From assembly GCA_001515945.1 (NCBI GenBank), contig LOER01000047.1:1-64000 (forward strand): a stretch of 64,000 nucleotides of DNA, written 5' to 3'. The DNA is from Desulfitibacter sp. BRH_c19. Lineage in GTDB: Bacteria; Bacillota; DSM-16504; Desulfitibacterales; Desulfitibacteraceae. The position numbers and the translations under genes are program-made. Below the pieces are notes generated by a model. The model did not search any database and had not been told where the DNA came from. It saw only the letters and a list, made by a program, of their open reading frames with translations. Shown piece by piece: positions 58,527-64,000 of this stretch (its first letter is position 1; each line of letters opens with the position of its first letter).

Positions 58527-58650
58527 TTTTTAACCATTCCTTTCCATTTTTTATTAGGCATTGCTGATTTATTGTTTATTACTTATTTTTTAAATTTTTG
58601 ACTTCTGATTTCTGAATTCTGTCTGCTGAGCCATATATTTATGGCTTTTC

Positions 58651-59721
58651 TCAATACACCAAATGTTTTTCCACCCCATCAACAACTCTCAAAGCCCCTT
58701 CTGCTAGAGCTAACATTTCATCTTCTCCAGGATATATACTCACAGGTGCTAAGAATTCCACCCTTTCCTTTATCCAGGAGGTTAATCTTCTACTATGGGC
58801 TAAGCCTCCTGTAAGAATGATTGCATCAACATCACCTGATAAAACTGTAGCATATGCACCTATTTCTTTTGCTATTTGATAGGCCATTGCTTCATAGACA
58901 AGTTTTGCCTTTTCGTTTTTCTTTTCTATCATGACTTCCACTTTTCGTGCATCATTTGTTTGCAAATAAGCAGCTAAGCCGCCCTGCCCTATTAGCCTTT
59001 TGCGCATGCTTTTAAAGTCACTACTTTCAGCTACAAGGTATTTTAGCAATTCTATTACTGGTACACCACCAACCCTTTCTGGTGAAAATGGACCTTCTCC
59101 ATCTAATGCATTGGTCACATCAACCACTCGGCCTTTCTTGTGAGCGCCTACACTGATTCCGCCACCAAGGTGTACAATCAGCAAATTAACACTTTCATAA
59201 TTTGTATTAGTATCACTACAGTATCTTCTTGCCATAGCTTTTTGGTTTAAAGCATGAAAAATACTGCGCCTTGGAACTTCAGGTGTACCAGAGAGTCTAG
59301 CTAATGGTTCCAATTCATCAACTACAACGGGATCTACAATATATGCATTGATACCCAAAGGCTTTGCAATCTCATCTGCAATAAGGGCTCCAAGGTTGGA
59401 TGCATGTTCTCCATAGGTGCACCCCTTTAAATCAAGAAGCATCTTCTCATTTACAAGATATGTTCCTCCAGAAATTGGCTTTAGCAAACCACCTCTGGCA
59501 ACAATGGCTTTGAAATCTTCTAAGGCATACCCGTCGCTAATCACGGTACTTTCAATTGCCTTTTTTCGAAATCCAAATTGATCTATAATTCTATGAAACT
59601 GCTTCAAATCTTTAGTTGAATGGTTAATAGTCTTCGTCCATAAACACAATGCTTCTCGATACAGTGCTATCTTTGTGGAAGTTGACCCTGGATTTATTAC
59701 AAAAATTTTATCTATGCTCAA
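58651..59721 (-). CDS. buk: Butyrate kinase
   Basis: A 356-residue acetokinase-superfamily enzyme that converts a short-chain acyl phosphate plus ADP to the acid plus ATP. The start is TTG 59721 with TGGAG upstream, matching the family length of about 355. Signatures are FVINPGSTSTKIAL (phosphate-1), LIVHLGGGISVGAHKKGRVVDVTNALDGEGPFSPERVGG and the adenosine region in AIILTGGLAHSRRLTSWI. It lies downstream of a -24/-12 promoter and enhancer sites of a BkdR-like activator. Acyl-phosphates of branched-chain acids are therefore the likely substrates, giving ATP by substrate-level phosphorylation. Confidence 0.96.
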   Translation of the reverse strand: MSIDKIFVINPGSTSTKIALYREALCLWTKTINHSTKDLKQFHRIIDQFGFRKKAIESTVISDGYALEDFKAIVARGGLLKPISGGTYLVNEKMLLDLKGCTYGEHASNLGALIADEIAKPLGINAYIVDPVVVDELEPLARLSGTPEVPRRSIFHALNQKAMARRYCSDTNTNYESVNLLIVHLGGGISVGAHKKGRVVDVTNALDGEGPFSPERVGGVPVIELLKYLVAESSDFKSMRKRLIGQGGLAAYLQTNDARKVEVMIEKKNEKAKLVYEAMAYQIAKEIGAYATVLSGDVDAIILTGGLAHSRRLTSWIKERVEFLAPVSIYPGEDEMLALAEGALRVVDGVEKHLVY

Positions 59722-59770
59722 TATATCAACTCCAGTCAAAATCTGATATACTCCTGCTATGAAATTTATA

Positions 59771-59787
59771 TCGCAAGAAGTATGCCA
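59771..59787 (-). promoter_or_regulatory. Sigma-54 (-24/-12) promoter of buk and the 2-oxoacid operon
   Basis: On the minus strand the site reads TGGCATACTTCTTGCGA. TGGCA and TTGC stand with the exact GG-N10-GC spacing of the sigma-54 consensus. It is about 50-65 bases upstream of the buk start and points towards it. Confidence 0.82.
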
Positions 59788-59881
59788 AAAAAATAAATCA
59801 GACCTTTTAGTTATAAAAGGCCTGATACATAAAGTTTGACGCAGCTATTTTGTTCAAATATAATTATCCAGCAAAAACGTT

Positions 59882-59943
59882 TCTGCAGCAATTTGCAGAT
59901 AATAAACCTGCAAAATCATGCAACTTCTGCAACTTATTGCAGA
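59882..59943. promoter_or_regulatory. Enhancer sites for the BkdR-like activator (three TGCA pairs)
   Basis: Two 18-base inverted repeats, TCTGCAGCAATTTGCAGA (59882-59899) and TCTGCAACTTATTGCAGA (59926-59943), flank a third, imperfect pair at about 59909-59922. Each pair has TGCA spaced by ten bases. They lie roughly 100-170 bases upstream of the sigma-54 promoter, the distance usual for enhancer-binding proteins. The last one overlaps the stop codon of the activator gene. Confidence 0.8.
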
Positions 59944-61676
59944 TTGAGATGGTTTATGCCATGTTTTTCTATCTTATAATATAGATTACGGATGGATATT
60001 CCAAGCATCTTGGCAGCATTATTTCTATTACCGTGTGTTTCCTTTAAAACCCTTTCCAGCAAGTCTCTCTCCCACTGCTTATGAAGCTCTTCATATTTTT
60101 CTCCTGAGTACCCCAAACGGCTCTCTCCATGATTTTTTAAAACACTAGGAGAGCTTTCTTCTGTACCCCTTAACGGAAGGTGATAAACATCTAAAACGGT
60201 TTCTTTATATTTCATATTAATAATACCACGACCGAGTATATTTTCTAACTCCCTGATATTACCTGGCCAATCATTGCTTTGCAGTACATCTAATGCTTCC
60301 TGGGATATCTCCTCAACGTTGCGACCATACTCTTGGTTATATTTAGGAAGCAAATGATAAACCAATAGGGGTATATCTTCTTTACGATGTCTAAGAGGAG
60401 GTATGATAATAGGCAAAACATTTATACGGTAGTATAAATCTTCTCTAAATACGCCCTTTTGAATTAATTCTTCTAGGTTTGCATTTGTAGCAGCAATGAC
60501 TCGCACATCTACCTTTATAGGTTTTGAGGCACCTACGCGTGTTATTTCCTTTTCTTGTAAAACACGTAAAAGCTTTGACTGTAGAGATGCACTTATCTCT
60601 CCTATTTCATCTAAAAATATAGTCCCACCAGAAGCTTCTTCAAAAAGCCCCTTGTGCCCCCCTTTTTTTGCTCCAGTAAAAGCACCTTCTACATAACCAA
60701 ATAACTCGCTTTCTAAAAGAGAATCTGTTAAAGCTGCACAGTTTATCCTTATAAACTGCCCTTCACATCTAGTGCTCGCATTATGAATAGCGTGGGCAAA
60801 CAATTCTTTGCCTGTGCCACTTTCACCACGCAGCAAAACAGTAGCAGGCGTCTCAGCTGCTCGTTTGGCCTGTTCAATAGCTCCAGCTATCTGCTCGCTC
60901 TTTCCTATAATATCCTCAAAAGCATGTTTTGCTTCTAGATGTCTTATTAATCTTTTTGCTAATTCTAATTCATCTGTTAGCTTTCTAATCTCAGAAATAT
61001 CATGAATTACTGCTACGCTTCCTTTTAATATGTCATTTACTACCATTGGTGCAACGTTAACAACCACATCCTTTTTCTGAGGACCAACCTTCATTCTAAT
61101 ACCGCGAACAGGCTCTTTTGTCCTTAGGACTTTAAAATGCATACTCTCGCCCTCAACTATATCTACATCAGCCGGTTTACTAAGAAGCTCTTCCTTTTTC
61201 ATTCCAATAATCCTTGTATAAGCAGGGTTGATTAAAATATGGATGCCTTTTTCATTAACTACAGATATCGCATCCTGGGTTGAATTAATAATAGCTTCCA
61301 ATAAGGTTTGGACATCACGTAGATTGCTTATCTCTTCTGTCATTGCTATCTTTTCAGCAATATCCCTGAAAATAGCTGCAGCTCCTATTATACTACCATC
61401 CTCATCGGTAACAGGGACTCTATTCGTAATGATGGTAACTTCCTTTAATTCTAATTGTTGATTAAAATCAGGCACCCCATTTTCTAGTACCTCAAGAAGA
61501 CGTGTATTGGGGATAATATCAGTTATATGTCTACCAAGGGCATCTTTAATAAGAGTTCTTGTTAACCTTTGAGCCTCTTTGTTAAATAGTGTGATTAAAC
61601 CCTCTCTATTTATAACAATAATTGCATCAAGGGTATAGTTTAAGATGTTCTTTATACTCTCCTGTTGACCTAACAT
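59934..61676 (-). CDS. bkdR: Sigma-54-dependent activator, BkdR-like, with two PAS domains
   Basis: A 580-residue enhancer-binding protein from ATG 61676, which has GAGGAG upstream; a longer frame lacks a site. PAS 1 (about 8-110) starts with [17 protein letters not shown] 2 (about 130-230) has [17 protein letters not shown]. The AAA+ domain has Walker [19 protein letters not shown] and IFLDEIGEI. The Fis-type HTH ends [23 protein letters not shown]. The gene directly precedes the enhancer sites and buk. In Bacillus, BkdR activates branched-chain oxo acid genes through sigma-54; the same logic here is strongly suggested by layout and promoter sequence. Confidence 0.92.
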   Translation of the reverse strand: MLGQQESIKNILNYTLDAIIVINREGLITLFNKEAQRLTRTLIKDALGRHITDIIPNTRLLEVLENGVPDFNQQLELKEVTIITNRVPVTDEDGSIIGAAAIFRDIAEKIAMTEEISNLRDVQTLLEAIINSTQDAISVVNEKGIHILINPAYTRIIGMKKEELLSKPADVDIVEGESMHFKVLRTKEPVRGIRMKVGPQKKDVVVNVAPMVVNDILKGSVAVIHDISEIRKLTDELELAKRLIRHLEAKHAFEDIIGKSEQIAGAIEQAKRAAETPATVLLRGESGTGKELFAHAIHNASTRCEGQFIRINCAALTDSLLESELFGYVEGAFTGAKKGGHKGLFEEASGGTIFLDEIGEISASLQSKLLRVLQEKEITRVGASKPIKVDVRVIAATNANLEELIQKGVFREDLYYRINVLPIIIPPLRHRKEDIPLLVYHLLPKYNQEYGRNVEEISQEALDVLQSNDWPGNIRELENILGRGIINMKYKETVLDVYHLPLRGTEESSPSVLKNHGESRLGYSGEKYEELHKQWERDLLERVLKETHGNRNNAAKMLGISIRNLYYKIEKHGINHLNLQ

Positions 61677-61780
61677 TATAAATTTCTCCTCACTATGATA
61701 CTTTTTCGACAGCCATGTTATTAGCTTTCCTCTAAAAAGCATATTACATTATATAAAACATCAAGTAAACATTAATACTA

Positions 61781-61827
61781 TAAAAGGAGTAAACGCAACT
61801 TGCCTTTTGCAAGTTAAGGTTACTCCT
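61781..61827 (-). terminator. Intrinsic terminator after the 28-residue gene
   Basis: On the minus strand AGGAGTAA...TTACTCCT forms the outer stem and AACTTGC...GCAAGTT the inner stem, followed by TTTATAG. It separates the short gene from the activator gene. Confidence 0.75.
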
Positions 61828-61873
61828 CAAAGTATAGCTTTTACACTCCTATCAACAAAGAATAAGGAATAAT

Positions 61874-61960
61874 TTATAATAACGCAAGTGTTACCATAAC
61901 ACCTGTTAATAAAACCCAGGCTCCAACCATTCCATAGATTATCTTTTTGGAACCATTCAT
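61874..61960 (-). CDS. Very small membrane peptide (28 aa)
   Basis: ATG at 61960 has AAAGGAGGG six bases upstream. The product begins with a short basic NGSKK and then one hydrophobic helix, IIYGMVGAWVLLTGVMVTLALL. It is followed by a perfect terminator. The strong ribosome site and dedicated terminator support it as a real gene despite the size. No family is recognised; short single-helix peptides of this kind may be regulators or toxins. Confidence 0.5.
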   Translation of the reverse strand: MNGSKKIIYGMVGAWVLLTGVMVTLALL

Positions 61961-62070
61961 AATAACCCTCCTTTGATCTCATTTTTAAAAATCAAATATT
62001 CCGGCTTTGATATAATTAATGCTCACATAATAGATACCGTTTGTCAAATATTTCTCAAAAAATATTCTCC

Positions 62071-62782
62071 TCAGTCTTTGATTTTAACTTCAATTCCGCC
62101 CATAAAAGCACGGCAGTATATTTTTATTACTGGTTTTTCTCCTTCTTCATTAATTATTTGTTCTGCTTTTACAGATGCAATAATTTCACCAGAACCCTCT
62201 CCAAGTAATTCTACACCACCTAAAATGGCAGTCCCTTCAGAAATAACAGTAATGTCTTTCGGTACATTATCTCAATTCCTCCCATAATTGCATTACATGA
62301 TATAAAATAATTTTTATCTTCTATAAGTGCCCTTCGTAAATCTAACTCAATGCCCCCATAACAGCCCAGTAATTACCATCTTCTAATGTCCACGCTTCTT
62401 TTTTCCTTTCTAATCCACCCATAAAGGCCAAGTTGCTTTTCCCGACTGTCTTTTTAGGTCCCCTTAATAGGCTCACTCCCAAAAGAATAATAATCAAAGG
62501 CCAAAATGTTTTCCAGATGATTGTTAAATCTAACTCAATTAGTCCATGCTTTTCTCCCAAAATAAAACTCCCAAGGATTATCAACACTAAACCTGTAAAT
62601 AGTTCTCCCCTACCTCTATTTTTCGTTAGGAACTGCAACCCCCAGAGAATAAGAATAGCTGGCCAATAATTAAATACAATATATCCCACACTAAAATCTA
62701 TCAACCTAAAATTGTGCAAAAGCATGATTATTCCTGCGCCTACGATTAAGGCACCTAACAACCAATCCCTATTTGATTTCAC
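62071..62782 (-). pseudogene. LiaF-like membrane protein, broken by two frameshifts
   Basis: The first 146 codons encode four membrane helices (WLLGALIVGAGIIMLLHNFRL, WPAILILWGLQFL, LFTGLVLIILGSFIL, FWPLIIILLGVSLL), then the LiaF/DUF2154 C-terminal beta-helix begins: NYWAVMGA. One base is missing in the G run (plus-strand C run at 62353-62357), which ends the frame at 62342. After restoring it, the next repeat AIMGGIEI is visible, and a second single-base loss near 62270 shifts the frame again. The rest (TVISEGTAILGGVELLG, AFMGGIEVKIKD) follows in a third frame and stops at 62071. The MGGIE repeat recurs as the family demands. LiaF-type proteins sense cell-wall stress with LiaRS, none of which is here. 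Confidence 0.72.
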
Positions 62783-62958
62783 TTTAACGCACTCCTCTTT
62801 ACGAGTTATTTACCGTTGGTGACTCATGCTTCTATTATAAAGTTTTGTACCCACTTTTACCATCTTTAGATAAAGTTCAGTAACGAATCATACAATTTGT
62901 TTTTCCAGCTCTTTATTGATATCATTATATTAAATTCTTGGAATGGAGGCTTTGTGAT

Positions 62959-63660
62959 ATGAATAAACCATCCGTTTCTGTAACATTTTTTCACCATAGT
63001 TGCGTAGCCGTGGAAACCAACTCCGTCTATTTACTATTTGATTATTACCCTAGAGAACCATATACAACAATCCCCTTTCCAACGCACAAGAAAATATACA
63101 TATTCTCATCCCATGGTCATGGTGACCATTATCATCCATCTATTTTCCAAGAAAACTTCGCCCCTGGGCCTATTACTTATGTGCTAAGTGAAGATATTAA
63201 AGAGGCACCCAGAAACAAGTCAATTCTATGGGTCAAACCCCATCAAACCTACAACTTAGATGATCTTACCATTCGAACCTTTGGCAGTACTGACTTAGGG
63301 GTTTCTTTTTTAGTAAGCATGGAGGGTTTTCAAATTTTCCATAGCGGAGATTTAAACTGGTGGCATTGGAAACATTTTAGCAAAGAAGAGCAAGAATTTG
63401 AAAAAGTGAGTTATCAAGATCAAATCAAGAAATTACCAAAAAACTCAATTGATTTGGCTTTTGTTCCAGTAGACCCTAGGCTAGGAGAGGCATCTCATCT
63501 AGCAGCAACTTATTTTATTGAACAAATAAGGCCAGGATATCTTGTTCCTATCCATTTACAAGTAGATTTTGAGGAAATGAAAGCTTTCGCTCAAACAGTC
63601 AATCCTAAAGATAGTAAAGTATTAACCTTTGAAAAGACAGGTGAGAAAAAAGAACTGTAA
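62959..63660 (+). CDS. MBL-fold metallo-hydrolase
   Basis: A 233-residue metallo-beta-lactamase-fold protein from ATG 62959 (an earlier TTG overlaps the GGAGG site). The metal motif SSHGHGDHYHPS (HxHxDH) is at about 52-62; later ligands are in HSGDLNWWHW (about 130) and HLAATYFIEQIRPGYLVPIHLQ (about 190-210). These are the usual seven metal positions of a zinc hydrolase or oxidase-like MBL. The fold is used in many reactions and the substrate cannot be read. It is transcribed alone, with an intrinsic terminator shortly after. Confidence 0.85.
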   Translation: MNKPSVSVTFFHHSCVAVETNSVYLLFDYYPREPYTTIPFPTHKKIYIFSSHGHGDHYHPSIFQENFAPGPITYVLSEDIKEAPRNKSILWVKPHQTYNLDDLTIRTFGSTDLGVSFLVSMEGFQIFHSGDLNWWHWKHFSKEEQEFEKVSYQDQIKKLPKNSIDLAFVPVDPRLGEASHLAATYFIEQIRPGYLVPIHLQVDFEEMKAFAQTVNPKDSKVLTFEKTGEKKEL

Positions 63661-63745
63661 CCCTAAGAGTTGTGCAAAGCTTTTTACTGCCCTGTTATTT
63701 TTTATGAAGTAATGTATACCGCAATATTACCCTTTTAATAAAAAC

Positions 63746-63785
63746 AGGATGGTTTTCTGTAAAAACAAGGACCATCCTATTTTTT
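63746..63785 (+). terminator. Intrinsic terminator after the MBL-fold gene
   Basis: AGGATGGT and ACCATCCT form a perfect 8-base stem with a 17-base loop, followed by ATTTTTT. It overlaps the end of the next gene on the minus strand. Confidence 0.75.
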
Positions 63786-64000
63786 AGAGTTCAAAAGACC
63801 ATCCAACCTCACATCAAAATCATGTGAGTTGATATGGAATTTTGTACTAGGTAGCTTATTCAAATTACAGATCATTGAATTTAAAATATCATTTTGAGTA
63901 GGCCTATCTTCACAAAAAATGCCTATAACTTTGCACATATATTCAATTTCATGGCAATTTTTATTGTTATACCACTGAAGATCTATTTCAAACAGCTCCT
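63777..64000 (-). CDS. Hypothetical protein, C-terminal part only (5' end outside window)
   Basis: An open frame runs off the right edge and ends at TAG 63777-63779. The visible 74 residues, with ELFEIDLQWYNNKNCHEI, then IGIFCEDRPTQNDILNSM and FHINSHDFDVRLDGLLN, look like a soluble mixed alpha/beta domain. I recognise no family from this part. Codon use is ordinary and the frame is uninterrupted, so it is probably real. Confidence 0.6.
   Translation of the reverse strand, partial: ELFEIDLQWYNNKNCHEIEYMCKVIGIFCEDRPTQNDILNSMICNLNKLPSTKFHINSHDFDVRLDGLLNSKK

Noticed and set aside
61973-62287. 104-codon open frame on the plus strand
   Set aside because: It is the antisense of the LiaF-like beta-helix repeats, which are clearly coded on the minus strand.
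1-64000. tRNA, rRNA, CRISPR array, phage genes
   Set aside because: I looked for cloverleaf signatures, regular direct repeats with spacers, and integrase or transposase-like genes, and saw none.

Overview
The window is low-GC Gram-positive DNA. Ribosome binding sites are strong (AGGAGG, GGGGAG), TTG and GTG starts are common, and intrinsic terminators are AT-rich. The gene content is that of a strictly anaerobic member of the Clostridia: 2-oxoacid:ferredoxin oxidoreductase, butyrate kinase, tungsten-type aldehyde:ferredoxin oxidoreductase, many small ferredoxin, rubredoxin and rubrerythrin-like proteins, hybrid cluster protein, and selenium-dependent molybdenum hydroxylase maturation genes. 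I do not assign a species. No rRNA, tRNA, CRISPR array or intact transposase was seen.

Layout. 1-14.5 kb is a catabolic island, almost all on the minus strand: the start of one TRAP receptor gene, a UxaA-type SAF protein, two IclR regulators, an IlvD/Edd dehydratase, a lactate-racemase-like protein, an M20 deacylase, a URO-D family protein, a full TRAP transporter (dctM, dctQ, dctP), a third IclR, a TIM-barrel protein and an XRE-cupin regulator. It looks like regulated uptake and breakdown of small carboxylic or sugar acids. 14.6-18.1 kb holds yqeB and yqeC (selenium-dependent molybdenum hydroxylase maturation) with a CBS-PAS sigma-54 activator. 18.2-24.8 kb is a run of small genes: YigZ, ferredoxin, rubredoxin-like and zinc-ribbon proteins, ilvN, an orphan cobalamin riboswitch, a rubrerythrin-like gene with a frameshift, and an ArsR/permease/thioredoxin-like set. 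25-31 kb holds an ArAE-type membrane protein, a MoeA-like protein, a polysaccharide deacetylase, a TadG-like protein, a TetR regulator and asparaginase.

31.3-40.3 kb is a redox block: MoaD/ThiS-like carrier, AOR and a four-cluster ferredoxin; then a heptaheme cytochrome c fused to a formate-dehydrogenase-gamma-like cytochrome b; then a Crp/Fnr regulator and a short hybrid cluster protein with a Crp-type site in its promoter; then a radical SAM protein. 40.3-52.5 kb is mostly housekeeping: panC behind a terminator-bearing leader, a YdjM-like protein, a ParM-like actin, pssA-psd, an M1-like peptidase, an aminotransferase, YkvI, YlbF, an iron alcohol dehydrogenase and YeiH. 52.8-62 kb has an orphan xanthine-dehydrogenase-type molybdenum subunit, a lone receiver-domain protein, and a coherent module of four 2-oxoacid oxidoreductase genes plus butyrate kinase. 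A BkdR-like sigma-54 activator precedes that module, with visible enhancer sites and a -24/-12 promoter. The right end has a LiaF-like pseudogene, an MBL-fold protein and a partial unknown gene.

The least explained material is non-coding: a structured dispersed repeat (about 760-967, 55227-55328, 55859-55890), a second dispersed repeat beside terminators (20351, 22063, 43523), the orphan B12 riboswitch, the panC leader, a hairpin that contains the dctQ start codon, and several perfect palindromes that look like operators.
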